From Bacillota bacterium (GTDB lineage: Bacteria > Bacillota > UBA4882 > UBA8346), in the NCBI GenBank assembly GCA_023429995.1, contig JAEZCE010000052.1:62001-126000 (forward strand): a stretch of DNA of 64,000 nucleotides. Direction: 5' to 3'. Under the pieces are notes generated by a model, which had not been told where the DNA came from, made no database searches, and saw only the letters and a list, made by a program, of their open reading frames with translations. Made by a program: the position numbers and the translations under genes. Shown piece by piece: positions 32,954-41,964 of this stretch (position 1 is the first letter of the stretch; every line of letters starts with the position of its first letter).

Positions 32954-33334
32954 TTACCTTCCTTCGGCGAAATGTTCCTGGGCTTGGCGAATCATGTTCA
33001 TGATATGTTCGTCGTCGAGGGAATAGTAAACCATTTTTCCTTCCCGGACGTATTTGACAAGCCGCAGGGCTTTTAAAAGCCGCAGATGATGGGAAACCGC
33101 CGGAAGAGTCATTTCTAAAATCACGGCAATATCACAAACACAAAGCTTACGGTGGGCTAAAAGATATAAGATTTTGGTGCGGGTCTCATCGCCGAGGACT
33201 TTGAAAATTTCCGACAACCCGGCTACTTCCAGGGCTTTTTCCCGTAGACCCTCAATATTGTTGTCTGACGGGCAAAAACTGTCACACATATCCGGATTGT
33301 TGGAATGGGAATGGATTTTGGTTTCTTTTTCCAT
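32954..33334 (-). CDS. ArsR/SmtB (CadC-like) metal-sensing repressor
   Basis: 126 residues from ATG 33334, five bases after GGAGG; an ATG farther up is not supported. Winged helix about 45-115 with the metal motif L-C-V-C-D at helix alpha-3 and L-P-A-V-S-H-H-L-R-L-L-K as the recognition helix. N-terminal Cys and His residues (H-S-H-S, M-C-D-S-F-C) would complete a CadC-type Cd/Pb/Zn site. It releases the operator at 33355-33372 when metal is bound and so controls the ATPase downstream. Confidence 0.93.
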   Translation of the reverse strand: MEKETKIHSHSNNPDMCDSFCPSDNNIEGLREKALEVAGLSEIFKVLGDETRTKILYLLAHRKLCVCDIAVILEMTLPAVSHHLRLLKALRLVKYVREGKMVYYSLDDEHIMNMIRQAQEHFAEGR

Positions 33335-33354
33335 GAGAGAGCCTCCAAATAACA

Positions 33355-33405
33355 ATTAAGCAATTACTTAATCGTTATTATAAAAAAAATCCCCGCCTTT
33401 GTCAA
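33355..33405 (-). promoter_or_regulatory. Consensus promoter and ArsR operator of the cad operon
   Basis: Minus strand: TTGACA (33400-33405), 17 bases, TATAAT (33377-33382), a full sigma-A consensus. Downstream, ATTAAG-CAATTA-CTTAAT (33355-33372) is an inverted repeat at the start point, placed for repression. Confidence 0.9.
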
Positions 33406-33470
33406 CCATAAATAATATTTTCCCCTGCGGTTTACACTAGGTTAATAAAAGCGCAGGGGATGGTATAGGC

Positions 33471-33782
33471 ATGAGAATTAAGAAAGTCAGTTATCGTTTA
33501 TGGGTGATGATTGCCGGAATCGCGCTCCTGATTTTTATAGGGATCCGTTATCTTGCTCCTTTGATTTTTCAACCCCCCGGGCCGAAAGTAAGCCGTCCCC
33601 AGCCGGTCCGCTACAGCTATTTTGTAATCGTGGATCAGGATACCGGGAAAACGATAGCCTATATTTCCTCGGCCCCGGTTACCAAGGGGGATGAATACAT
33701 CACGGGAGACAACCAACGCTATGTCGTCACAAGGCTTCATGGCAATAAAGCCTATGCAAAGCGGGGAGGAAACGCCAAGTAA
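33471..33782 (+). CDS. Membrane-anchored small protein resembling the N-terminal domain of SpoIIP-like proteins
   Basis: 103 residues: one span near 11-32, then a short exported domain (Y-F-V-I-V-D-Q-D-T-G, G-D-E-Y-I-T-G-D-N-Q-R-Y-V-V). This resembles a small beta domain that precedes the hydrolase part of some stage II sporulation P-like proteins, but no hydrolase part follows. It stands alone, 116 bases upstream of the cad promoter on the other strand. Role unknown; the SpoIIP comparison is from memory and tentative. Confidence 0.65.
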   Translation: MRIKKVSYRLWVMIAGIALLIFIGIRYLAPLIFQPPGPKVSRPQPVRYSYFVIVDQDTGKTIAYISSAPVTKGDEYITGDNQRYVVTRLHGNKAYAKRGGNAK

Positions 33783-33945
33783 ACAAAGTGAAGGGAATAA
33801 AAATCTCCATAAAATCTCCAGTTAGTCCATACCAAATTTCCATGCAGCGGACACATTGTTCTTTTATGATCAAAAATGGAATCAATATCAAGCCATATTC
33901 GGCCTGGCCTTGATTCCTAAAATAGTATCCGAGAGGAGCATAAAG

Positions 33946-34590
33946 ATGAAACGATTACAAATCGCCCGGTTTTTGGTTCAAGTAATCTTTTTAGTGTTAA
34001 CTATCACCATGATTATAGGAAGAAACCGCATTTTGGCTTTAACCTTTTTACTATCTTCCCTTGTGTTTGGAGTATTTTACTGTGGTTGGGTTTGCTCTTA
34101 CGGTTTTGCCCAGGATATTTGCGGTAAATTGGGGAGTCTGTTTATGAAGCGGAAATTTAAAATGCCGCCGCAATTCCAAAAATATCTCATTTTTCTGCGG
34201 TATATTCTGACAATTTTATTGATGGCACTGGCCGCCAAGCATTTGTTCAATTTTCACTCCCTGGACTCACGGATTGCCTTCTTGCAAATCATCCAATGGC
34301 ATGGTGTTCAAATCATAGCCTTGGCGATAATGGCCATCTTTTTACTGATAGCTCTCTTTTTCGACCGGCCTTTTTGCAATTACTTCTGTACAGAAGCGGC
34401 TCGCTATGGTGTTGTATCGTTGGCTAGAATTTTTACAGTCAAACGGAATACGGATAGCTGTATTCATTGTAATAAGTGTACCGAAATCTGTCCGATGCAA
34501 ATTCAGGTTTCCGAGAAAAAAAGCAATCGAAACGCTCAATGTGTTAACTGTTTTTTCAATGTATTTCCAACTGCCCGTCTGAGTCATTGA
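33946..34590 (+). CDS. NapH/NosR-type membrane ferredoxin
   Basis: 214 residues from ATG 33946 with GAGAGGAG seven bases upstream. Four to five spans with the cytoplasmic C-x-x-x-C motifs typical of the family (F-Y-C-G-W-V-C near 45 and F-C-N-Y-F-C near 145). The C-terminal cluster 1 is intact: C-I-H-C-N-K-C-T-E-I-C-P. The second is degenerate: C-V-N-C followed by F-F-N-V-F-P, lacking two cysteines. Probably moves electrons across or along the membrane; the partner is not encoded nearby. Confidence 0.85.
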   Translation: MKRLQIARFLVQVIFLVLTITMIIGRNRILALTFLLSSLVFGVFYCGWVCSYGFAQDICGKLGSLFMKRKFKMPPQFQKYLIFLRYILTILLMALAAKHLFNFHSLDSRIAFLQIIQWHGVQIIALAIMAIFLLIALFFDRPFCNYFCTEAARYGVVSLARIFTVKRNTDSCIHCNKCTEICPMQIQVSEKKSNRNAQCVNCFFNVFPTARLSH

Positions 34591-34985
34591 CGTATGGATT
34601 GATTTCGTTCAAGAAAAATCAAAATGAAAAAGCGCCCGTAGGTCAATACCGTTAAAATCCGGCATACAAATATCTTTCACCATACAAACGCCGCTACTTC
34701 CATGTATCATGAAATCATTGGTTGAAATTGTGGAGGGTTCACCTTAACTTTGCCTTCACTTTCATGCGGAATGATCAACAGTCAAAGCGGGCTTTGTTGT
34801 TTTAAATCGGGAGTATCGGGGAACTTAATGATTTTGCGGATGAACAAAAATAATAGAGATATACAATATATCCCCTTTTTGGGTAGGGATTGGTGCAATC
34901 GATATTGTATATCTCCTTCATTTCAAAATGTTTTGCAACAGCCCCGAGAGGGGGGGGGCCGGGCAAGATGGTCCTGTGACAGCTT
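34591..34985. other. Intergenic region between convergent genes
   Basis: No gene seen. It holds the third copy of the dispersed hairpin (34856-34915) and a G-run at 34949-34957. Confidence 0.5.
34856..34915. repeat. Dispersed hairpin repeat, copy 3
   Basis: GAGATATACAATAT (34856-34869) and its reverse complement (34902-34915) with a 32-base loop. The arms match the copies at 2352 and 8088; loop sequences differ. Confidence 0.82.
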
Positions 34986-35732
34986 TTATAAGTAATGGAT
35001 CCGGTCTCGATAGCTCTCAAAAATTTGGCGGTTGGCCTCATCCCCGCCATCCACATTGGCGCTGTGAAAAACCGGCGGCGCTATTCCTTTATCGACCAGC
35101 CGAGCCACAGTTTCTACCACAATGGAATTGACAATCAGGGCTCCAACAGTGGTAGAGGTGGGGGCGATTTTTTGGTCCACCCCTTGGATTGAAATGGCCG
35201 AATCCTCAAAATCACCGCAGTTATCGATCACCAAATCAGCCACTTGGTAAAGATTTTTCCCGCTGGAATGTCTGGAAGCCACTTGTTTTGAATAAGTCAA
35301 ATTGGTCAAGGCAATAACATAGAGGCCCAGCTTTTTCCCTTCCATCGCCGCATCGACGCTTGCCGGATTTCTTCCCGACACGGAATGGATGAGGAGCACG
35401 TCGCCGGCTTTCACCGGACTATTCCGGATAATTTCCGTTCCGAAGCCCTCCAATCTTTCCATGCGGGAAGTTAGCGTAACCGGACGGGTATTGAGCATCA
35501 GCGTTGAATTGAATATCGGATTGATTAAGGCTAAACCCCCCGTGCGGTAGAATAATTCTTCGACTAAAATCCCTGCGTGCGAACATCCAAAGGCAAAAAT
35601 AGTATTCCCGGCGGCAATCGCATCGGCCATCCTGCCCGCGGCAGCTTGGATATTATCTGCCTGCCGGTCGATAACTTTGGCGATGATGTCCTGGACATGC
35701 TGAATGTAGACCTTATAAAATCCCTTATTCAT
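34986..35732 (-). CDS. SIS-domain protein (UPF0309 type)
   Basis: 248 residues. SIS sugar-phosphate binding fold with F-A-F-G-C-S-H-A-G-I near 45 and S-V-S-G-R-N-P-A-S-V-D near 115. UPF0309 members probably isomerise or lyse phospho-sugars. It starts right after the ulaA stop, with no gap (35732/35733), so it is the last gene of the PTS operon and presumably acts on the phosphorylated product of that transporter. The exact sugar is unknown. Confidence 0.88.
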   Translation of the reverse strand: MNKGFYKVYIQHVQDIIAKVIDRQADNIQAAAGRMADAIAAGNTIFAFGCSHAGILVEELFYRTGGLALINPIFNSTLMLNTRPVTLTSRMERLEGFGTEIIRNSPVKAGDVLLIHSVSGRNPASVDAAMEGKKLGLYVIALTNLTYSKQVASRHSSGKNLYQVADLVIDNCGDFEDSAISIQGVDQKIAPTSTTVGALIVNSIVVETVARLVDKGIAPPVFHSANVDGGDEANRQIFESYRDRIHYL

Positions 35733-37019
35733 TTAAGCTCCCATCCCAAAGAGTTTCGCTACGAACCCGACAATAATCGACCATAATGAGAAATCATTAC
35801 CGCCGAAAATAACAATGAAGTCGGAAACGGTATGCTTGAGAAATGGGATGGAAAGGCCGACCAAAAAGATCATCAGGATTCCCGCCACGCCCGAGCCAAT
35901 CACTGCTCCCCGAAGACCGCCGGTGCCATTGCCGATAACTGCGGCGGTACCGATTTCAAAGAAGCAGGTTATCGTTAAGGGCAGCACCGCATAAGCAAAG
36001 ACGCCGGATTTGGCGCAAATGACAATCGTGATGATGGAAGTAATCATGGAAACGATGAATCCGATTAAAACCGCATTCGGGGCATAGGGAAAAATAATAG
36101 GGCAATCCAACGCCGGGATGGCATCGGGGATTAACTTATCCGAAATTCCTTTAAATGCCGGAATGATTTCAGCCAGCATCATGCGCACACCCGTTAATAA
36201 TATTGTTAAACCGGCGCCGAATAAAACGCCTTCCAGGAGTGAATAGACTACCAAATTTTTGTCCGTGTTATAAATGGCGGCCGCTTTTCCGCCCAGCATA
36301 AGTCCGACAACCAGGTAAACCAGAAAAACCACCAAGGAAGACATAATGGTAATCTCGCGCATGAAGTCCAATGATTTCGGGACTTTGAGATCTTCCGTGG
36401 ATTTTGATTGATTGCCCAAATATTTACCGAGGACTCCGGAAACCAACGATAAACCGACGGTGGGGTGACCCAAAGTGAAGCTGTCGTCACCGGTAACCGC
36501 TTTTACAAACGGTCTGATGAGCGCGGGCACAAACGTGATATAAACCGCCAATAAAAGGGTACTCATCAGCATTAAAGCGCCGCCTTTTAAACCGGCTTCC
36601 ACGCCAAGAGCGACAAAGATGAAGGAAAACCAGAAAAGATGATGACCGGTCAAAAAGATATTTTTAATTCGGGTAAATTTGGCAATGAAAATGTTAATCA
36701 GAAAAGCCAGCAACATCGCGATGCCGATTTGGGAGCCGAACTGCGCAATAAACTTATCGGTGCCCAAAGGGTTCAGGGGAGCGGCGGAATTCATCTTAAA
36801 AAGACCGGTAAAGGCATTCCCCAAGGGTACCATTGAATTACACAAAATACTTGTGCCTTGGGTAAGAATAATTACACCGATAATGGTTTTAAATGTGCCT
36901 TTGATAATATCGGACCAGGATTTCCTTTGCAACAACAACCCGGCCATGGCGATAATCCCTAAAAACAAGGATGCTTCCCGGAAAATCTGGTTGATTAAAA
37001 AATTTAAAATAGCCATCAA
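35733..37019 (-). CDS. ulaA: PTS EIIC component, ascorbate (UlaA/SgaT) family
   Basis: 428 residues, about 11-12 spans. Begins with a short amphipathic helix and F-R-E-A-S-L-F-L-G. G-H-H-L-F-W-F-S-F near 125, G-H-P-T-V-G-L-S-L near 195 and D-C-P-I-I-F-P-Y-A-P-N-A near 310 are UlaA-family blocks. Imports and phosphorylates a sugar acid such as L-ascorbate, with the IIB and IIA encoded upstream. Absence of UlaD/E/F-type enzymes nearby leaves the substrate open. Confidence 0.92.
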   Translation of the reverse strand: MMAILNFLINQIFREASLFLGIIAMAGLLLQRKSWSDIIKGTFKTIIGVIILTQGTSILCNSMVPLGNAFTGLFKMNSAAPLNPLGTDKFIAQFGSQIGIAMLLAFLINIFIAKFTRIKNIFLTGHHLFWFSFIFVALGVEAGLKGGALMLMSTLLLAVYITFVPALIRPFVKAVTGDDSFTLGHPTVGLSLVSGVLGKYLGNQSKSTEDLKVPKSLDFMREITIMSSLVVFLVYLVVGLMLGGKAAAIYNTDKNLVVYSLLEGVLFGAGLTILLTGVRMMLAEIIPAFKGISDKLIPDAIPALDCPIIFPYAPNAVLIGFIVSMITSIITIVICAKSGVFAYAVLPLTITCFFEIGTAAVIGNGTGGLRGAVIGSGVAGILMIFLVGLSIPFLKHTVSDFIVIFGGNDFSLWSIIVGFVAKLFGMGA

Positions 37020-37055
37020 TTATGCCTCCTTTAATATTCAATGAATCAAGCGAAC

Positions 37056-37352
37056 TTATTGGGTGCGGCATAGCTGTTCCAAGATAGCCAAGCCTTTTTC
37101 TTCAATCTCCTTTCTATTGATGAAATTGACAATCGTTACCACCGGGACCTTTACTTTGGAACGAATGCCGGTTTCCAATTCTTTGGATGTGAAAATCAGA
37201 TCGCATGGTGTGGACGTAGCAGTCCCTACGTCAGCCGTGACCACCTCCGCATCAAAGCCGTGTTGTTTCAAAACTTCATCGATTTTCATTTTCAGGATCA
37301 TCGATGAACCGACTCCGAATCCACAGACTGTCAAAATTTTAATCCGAGCCAT
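37056..37352 (-). CDS. ulaB: PTS EIIB component, ascorbate family
   Basis: 98 residues. The phospho-cysteine loop V-C-G-F-G-V-G-S-S near residues 9-17 identifies a small cytosolic EIIB of the Ula/Gat type. It takes phosphate from the EIIA at 37355-37810 and passes it to the sugar at UlaA. Two bases separate it from the EIIA gene, 36 from ulaA. Confidence 0.93.
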   Translation of the reverse strand: MARIKILTVCGFGVGSSMILKMKIDEVLKQHGFDAEVVTADVGTATSTPCDLIFTSKELETGIRSKVKVPVVTIVNFINRKEIEEKGLAILEQLCRTQ

Positions 37353-37354
37353 TT

Positions 37355-37810
37355 TTAAACCCCCTCCGCTATGGATGTTTGGTTAATCAGTTGAAACACT
37401 TCTTGAATATCCCGCGAGTTGCGAATATCGGTGAGATGCTGCTCGTTTTCTAAAAAATTTGAAAGATGAGCGATGGTTGTCAAGTGCCCCTGACTGGATT
37501 TCGCGGCAAGGGCGAAAACAATATCCACCGGATCATTGGCCTCATTTCCAAAGCGGACCGGCTTTTCCAGAGTAATGAGACTGATCCCCTCTTCCAGTAC
37601 ATTTTCGTCGGGTCTGGCATGGGCAATTGCCACATGGGGAATGATAACGATATAAGGTCCATAGGTTGTAACCCCTTCAATCATGCGCTGAATATAAGTC
37701 TTTTTAATCTTGCCGGACTTCAGCAATAAAGCGCCTGCTTCATAAATCGCTTGATCCCAACTGCCGGCCCGGACTTTCAGGCGAATATTTTCCTTCTCAA
37801 CAATGTTCAT
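37355..37810 (-). CDS. ulaC: PTS EIIA component, mannitol/fructose/ascorbate (EIIA-2) type
   Basis: 151 residues with the active His in I-A-H-A-R-P near 67, as in UlaC and the fructose-type EIIA. It accepts phosphate from HPr. The regulator gene ends 12 bases upstream, so regulator, IIA, IIB, IIC and SIS genes form one unit. The regulator's own C-terminus is homologous to this protein. Confidence 0.93.
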   Translation of the reverse strand: MNIVEKENIRLKVRAGSWDQAIYEAGALLLKSGKIKKTYIQRMIEGVTTYGPYIVIIPHVAIAHARPDENVLEEGISLITLEKPVRFGNEANDPVDIVFALAAKSSQGHLTTIAHLSNFLENEQHLTDIRNSRDIQEVFQLINQTSIAEGV

Positions 37811-37822
37811 TGCGAATCTCCT

Positions 37823-39799
37823 TTACCTGTCGGACAAGTTCATAATCTGTTCGTAAGATAGGGCATTTTTGATCCTCTCCATATTGGATTCGTTTTCAAA
37901 GATTTTGATCATTCGGTGCAGGGATATCAATTGGTGATCCATGGCGCCGAAGACAACGATGATTTTTACGAGTTCCTGGTTTTTATCTCCAAAATAAAGA
38001 GGTTTTTTCAAGGTAGCCAGACTGAGGCACTCTTGATTGACGCCCATTTCCGGTGCGGCATGAGCCAAGGCAATCTCCGGAATAAAGACGATATACGGGC
38101 CATAATTAAGCACCGCCTTAATCATGGCATTGACATATTTTTCGGTAATAGCCCCCTTTTCCAATAAAGATTGGCTGCAGATCCGAATGGCTTGCTGCCA
38201 GTCTCTGCACTCGATATTCAATTGGATTGCTTCGGGCGGCACGAGATCTTTAAGCGTAAACCGGCTATGGTTTTCTAAAATGCAACACTTGGAGATATGC
38301 TGGAGTTGCTTTTTGGAAGTATGTCTGAAGATCAGCGTCCGGATCTTGTTCAAATCATCATTATCCAACAAAGGGTTTACCAGAATGACTTCTTTGCCGG
38401 ATACTTTCAGCGGAGCAGTGGTGATAATAAAATCAACCGGATGGTCCGGAAGAATTTCCGGAATTTTATCCGCCGGAACCGGGCCAATCAATCTGAGCTC
38501 CGAAAGCATGATTTTCAAGCGGGTAATGAGCAATCCCGAAGTAGCCGTACCGCTGCCGCAAACCACCATTGCCGTCGGCATAAATCCGCCGGAAAGGCTG
38601 CGTTCGAAGGCAGCGCCGAAATACATCGCGATATAAGCGATTTCATCATCCGGCATGGCCGCCCCGATCTGCGATTCGTATTTTCCGGCGATTTTTTTGG
38701 ACATTTCATAAATAAACGGCATTTGAAACTTAATTTGTTGCGTAAGGGGGTTGAGGACGGCGGAAAGATTATTTCGTAAACGGTAGATGGCAGTGGTGAG
38801 GTGGATGGTTAACCCGTTAACCAATTCCAAGTCGTTATCAAGATCAACGCCGAGATAAATCCGGGCATCCCGGATCATTCCCTTGCAAATATTTGAAACT
38901 TCAGAATCGGTTTTGCGAAATTGCGGGGAAATCTCGATGAGGTTGTTGGCATACTGGGCCCCCATGAAAATTTGGCGGATATACTCAATTTCATCAGGGG
39001 GAATGGTGATTTTTTTGGCGGAGGCGAAATTTTGATAGAGGGTGTTGATGGTAAAATCGATAGGGGTGTTATCATGGTTGGCCGGGTCCGTTTCAATGAA
39101 TTTACCGCAATCCATACGGTAAATGGCTACTAAAAGAGCGATATGGAGTTCTTTTTTGGATAAATCGGAGAACTCCGCCTTTAAGCCGGATTCGACCTCG
39201 CCGATGGCTGAAATGATTGGGGCGGATGATATTCCATCCAGTAGCAAAGCTAAGTCATCTTCGGTAATGTATTCTTTCCCTAAACCATTGAGCAGGGTTT
39301 TGATGTAAAAGTTGCGCAGATTTTTTTCAGGCCCGGCCAGCAGGATCCCGTGATGGGCCTTTCTGGCGATCTTGAGGCCTGCTGTTTCCAGGAGAACGTC
39401 TAGCGCTTCGATATCGGATACAATGGTATTTTTGCTGACATTCAGATAATCGGCGACTTCCTGCATGGCCACTTCTTTGGGCTTCATCAATAAATGGAGT
39501 AAAATGAAGAATTGCCGTTCTCCTGTGGATAATACCTTATGACAAAAATCGTTAAGTTCTTTTATAATGGTTTCATGTTTTTCCCCCGTCATGGAGCAGT
39601 CGAGCTTAATGCCGACGCGGGGTATTTTTACCAGTTCAATATTTTTTTCTTTTAGGCCGTACTGGATCCATTTTAAGTCATAACGAATGGTACGCTCGGC
39701 TACGCCGAAAATAGCGGCGATCTTTTTCACTTTGACCGCTTCCTGTTCTTTGACAAGAAGGGCTAAAATATCTCTTTGACGTTTCGTTAAAAGATTCAT
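37823..39799 (-). CDS. PRD-containing PTS regulator (MtlR/BglG type activator)
   Basis: 658 residues from ATG 39799 (AGGA eight bases upstream; ATG 39808 lies within that site). Order: HTH about 5-60 (V-A-E-R-T-I-R-Y-D-L), a second HTH near 100-140 (L-N-V-S-K-N-T-I), PRD1 and PRD2 about 190-400 with regulatory His residues, an EIIB-like domain near 410-490 with V-C-G-S-G-T, and an EIIA-like domain near 510-655 with A-L-A-H-A-A-P. HPr and EII phosphorylate such proteins to couple transcription to sugar flux. First gene of the operon and probable binder of the element at 39875-39898. Confidence 0.92.
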   Translation of the reverse strand: MNLLTKRQRDILALLVKEQEAVKVKKIAAIFGVAERTIRYDLKWIQYGLKEKNIELVKIPRVGIKLDCSMTGEKHETIIKELNDFCHKVLSTGERQFFILLHLLMKPKEVAMQEVADYLNVSKNTIVSDIEALDVLLETAGLKIARKAHHGILLAGPEKNLRNFYIKTLLNGLGKEYITEDDLALLLDGISSAPIISAIGEVESGLKAEFSDLSKKELHIALLVAIYRMDCGKFIETDPANHDNTPIDFTINTLYQNFASAKKITIPPDEIEYIRQIFMGAQYANNLIEISPQFRKTDSEVSNICKGMIRDARIYLGVDLDNDLELVNGLTIHLTTAIYRLRNNLSAVLNPLTQQIKFQMPFIYEMSKKIAGKYESQIGAAMPDDEIAYIAMYFGAAFERSLSGGFMPTAMVVCGSGTATSGLLITRLKIMLSELRLIGPVPADKIPEILPDHPVDFIITTAPLKVSGKEVILVNPLLDNDDLNKIRTLIFRHTSKKQLQHISKCCILENHSRFTLKDLVPPEAIQLNIECRDWQQAIRICSQSLLEKGAITEKYVNAMIKAVLNYGPYIVFIPEIALAHAAPEMGVNQECLSLATLKKPLYFGDKNQELVKIIVVFGAMDHQLISLHRMIKIFENESNMERIKNALSYEQIMNLSDR

Positions 39800-39832
39800 G
39801 GCGCACATCCTAAAATGATCTTTCTAAAATTC

Positions 39833-39898
39833 ATTATAAAATAGCAGATCAATAATATAAAATCCGATAGCTTTCCAAAAGATGCGGCAAAATTTTGG
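39833..39898 (-). promoter_or_regulatory. Promoter and palindromic element of the PTS regulator operon
   Basis: -10 TATAAT at 39833-39838, TTTATA at 39856-39861 (17-base spacer), and CCAAAA...TTTTGG spanning 39875-39898. The same arrangement with identical distances precedes ptsI. Confidence 0.75.
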
Positions 39899-39937
39899 TG
39901 CAATCCGGACCGCTATCATCATCGTCAGCGTCAACCA

Positions 39938-40201
39938 TTACCAAAGTTCCGACTTTTTGCCCAAGTTTTCGATAGCGGCCAAAGCCTGGGTTTCATCATC
40001 CCCTTCGATTTGGATGAGGACTTCATCGTTTTTAGCGATACCGAGGCTCAATAAACTGAGAATACTTTTTAGATTGGCTTTTTTCTCCTCTTTACAGATT
40101 GTAACGGCGCTATGATATTGGGAGACGATTCCGACTAATTCCGCTGCCGGGCGGGCATGAAAACCGTTTTCATTGAGAACCTTACATTTGAGTTCTTTCA
40201 T
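39938..40201 (-). CDS. HPr-family phosphocarrier protein
   Basis: 87 residues. His15 in N-G-F-H-A-R-P is the EI/EII phosphorylation site, and Ser46 in K-S-I-L-S-L is the HPr kinase site. Lies 16 bases after ptsI in the same direction. Flanking sequence differs somewhat from the canonical G-L-H-A-R-P and K-S-I-M-G-V of HPr, so it may be dedicated to this PTS rather than the only HPr of the cell. Confidence 0.92.
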   Translation of the reverse strand: MKELKCKVLNENGFHARPAAELVGIVSQYHSAVTICKEEKKANLKSILSLLSLGIAKNDEVLIQIEGDDETQALAAIENLGKKSELW

Positions 40202-40217
40202 TTTGATAAAAGCTCCT

Positions 40218-41927
40218 TTAAAGAGTATTTTCCAAGTAGTTTCGTACTTCCGCGGCGGTCTCTAATTGCAAGGCCCTCTCGGCAATGGCTTTGCAATTTT
40301 GAAAATCTAGGGAACGGAAAGCTTTTTTAATTTTTAAAACCGCGGATGGAGCGACGCTCAATTCATCCAGGCCCAATCCGGTTAATACCGGAAGTAAGCG
40401 GATGTCCGACGCCATTTCACCGCATATGCCCACCCATTTACCGGCGCCGTGAGCGTTGTCGGCTACTATTTTTATTAAACGCAGAATAGCGGGATGAAAC
40501 GGTTCATACAAGGAGGCTACTTTTTCATTGGTGCGATCGACAGCCAAGGTATATTGAATCAAATCGTTGGTCCCCAGACTGAAGAAATCGGCCTCTTTGG
40601 CCAGAATATCGGAAATCATGGCCGCCGAGGGAATTTCAATCATGATCCCCCATTCGATAGATGGATGGAACGGTTTTCCTTCCAACGTCAACTCTTTTTG
40701 AACTTCATTAGCGATTTGCCTGGCTTTTCGTAGTTCTTCCAATCCTGAAACCATGGGAAACATCACTTTAAGATTTCCGGCTGTCGATGCCCGCAAGATC
40801 GCCCGCAACTGGGTCTTAAATATGTCCGGACGGTCGAGGCAAAGCCGTAATGCCCGGTAACCCAGGAAGGGGTTTAATTCCTCAGAGAACGGCAGGTAAT
40901 CAAGTTTTTTATCTCCACCGATATCAAGGGTCCTGATGATAACCGGTTTACCGTTTAGATCTTGTAGAACTTTTCGGTAGGCTAGATATTGTTCCTCCTC
41001 GGTTGGAAGGGAGTTTTTGTCCATAAATAAAAACTCGGTGCGGAATAATCCCACTCCGTCAGCGTCGTTTTCCAGGGCCAGCGGAATATCTTTGGCATGG
41101 CCGATATTGGCCGCCAGTACAATTTGCCGGCCATCCGCGCTTACCGGCGGGAGGTTTTTCAGTTGGAGCCAATCTTGTTTTTGGCTTTTCCATAGGGATT
41201 CTTTGTTTTGATATTCGTTGCTTATGGAAGGTTCCGGGTTGATCCACACTTCCCCGGTTTGGCCGTCGATGATGACGCGATCGCCGCTATGGATTTTGGA
41301 AGTTGCATTTTGACACCCGACAACGGCCGGGATATCCAGGGCCTTTGCCATAATGGCCGTGTGGGAAGTCGGGCCGCCGAGTTCGGTTATGAAACCCATG
41401 ATATATTTGGGATCCATCTGGGCCGTTTCCGAGGGGGTGAGATCACCGGCGACAACAACGCACTTTTCCCGGATATCCAAAACCGGGAACGCTTTTTCAC
41501 GGAGCATAATCCGTAGTAAACGGGCGCCGACATCTTTTAAATCAACGCTCCTTTCCCGGAGATAGGGATCTTCCACCGCTTGCAGGGCGGTAATATAAAA
41601 GTCTAACGCAGTTTCCAGGGCATATTCGGCATTGAGCTTTTCCCGGCGAATGGTCGATTCCACCAGATTCAGAAATTCGGGGTCTTCCAACATCAATAAA
41701 TGGGCGTTGAAAATCCCGGCCTTATCGCCATCCAGTTTATCGAGGGTTACTTTTTGTATTTCGGCGATCTGCCGCTTAGCCTGTAGGATCCCCTCGGTAA
41801 AACGCTGTATTTCTCCTTCAATATCGGCATCAGCGATATTGCGATGGGGAATTTGCATGCTTTTTGGATGAATGACGATGGCCTTGCCGATTGCTATTCC
41901 GGTGGAAACGGGAATTCCCTTCATCAT
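40218..41927 (-). CDS. ptsI: PTS enzyme I
   Basis: Phosphoenolpyruvate-protein phosphotransferase, 569 residues from ATG 41927 with AAGGAGG nine bases upstream. Swivelling His domain with G-G-P-T-S-H-T-A-I near 190, the PEP-binding barrel with G-V-G-L-F-R-T-E-F-L-F near 285, F-S-L-G-T-N-D-L near 445 and the catalytic Cys in W-V-G-I-C-G-E near 495. Starts the sugar phosphorylation chain to HPr and UlaCBA. The co-located, co-regulated EI-HPr pair suggests a self-contained system. Confidence 0.95.
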   Translation of the reverse strand: MMKGIPVSTGIAIGKAIVIHPKSMQIPHRNIADADIEGEIQRFTEGILQAKRQIAEIQKVTLDKLDGDKAGIFNAHLLMLEDPEFLNLVESTIRREKLNAEYALETALDFYITALQAVEDPYLRERSVDLKDVGARLLRIMLREKAFPVLDIREKCVVVAGDLTPSETAQMDPKYIMGFITELGGPTSHTAIMAKALDIPAVVGCQNATSKIHSGDRVIIDGQTGEVWINPEPSISNEYQNKESLWKSQKQDWLQLKNLPPVSADGRQIVLAANIGHAKDIPLALENDADGVGLFRTEFLFMDKNSLPTEEEQYLAYRKVLQDLNGKPVIIRTLDIGGDKKLDYLPFSEELNPFLGYRALRLCLDRPDIFKTQLRAILRASTAGNLKVMFPMVSGLEELRKARQIANEVQKELTLEGKPFHPSIEWGIMIEIPSAAMISDILAKEADFFSLGTNDLIQYTLAVDRTNEKVASLYEPFHPAILRLIKIVADNAHGAGKWVGICGEMASDIRLLPVLTGLGLDELSVAPSAVLKIKKAFRSLDFQNCKAIAERALQLETAAEVRNYLENTL

Positions 41928-41964
41928 GTCAATACGCCTCCTTTGCAAAGGATCGATTTCATTT

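Noticed and set aside
34949..34957. G-quadruplex or origin-like element
   Set aside because: A single G-run without further runs or DnaA boxes.
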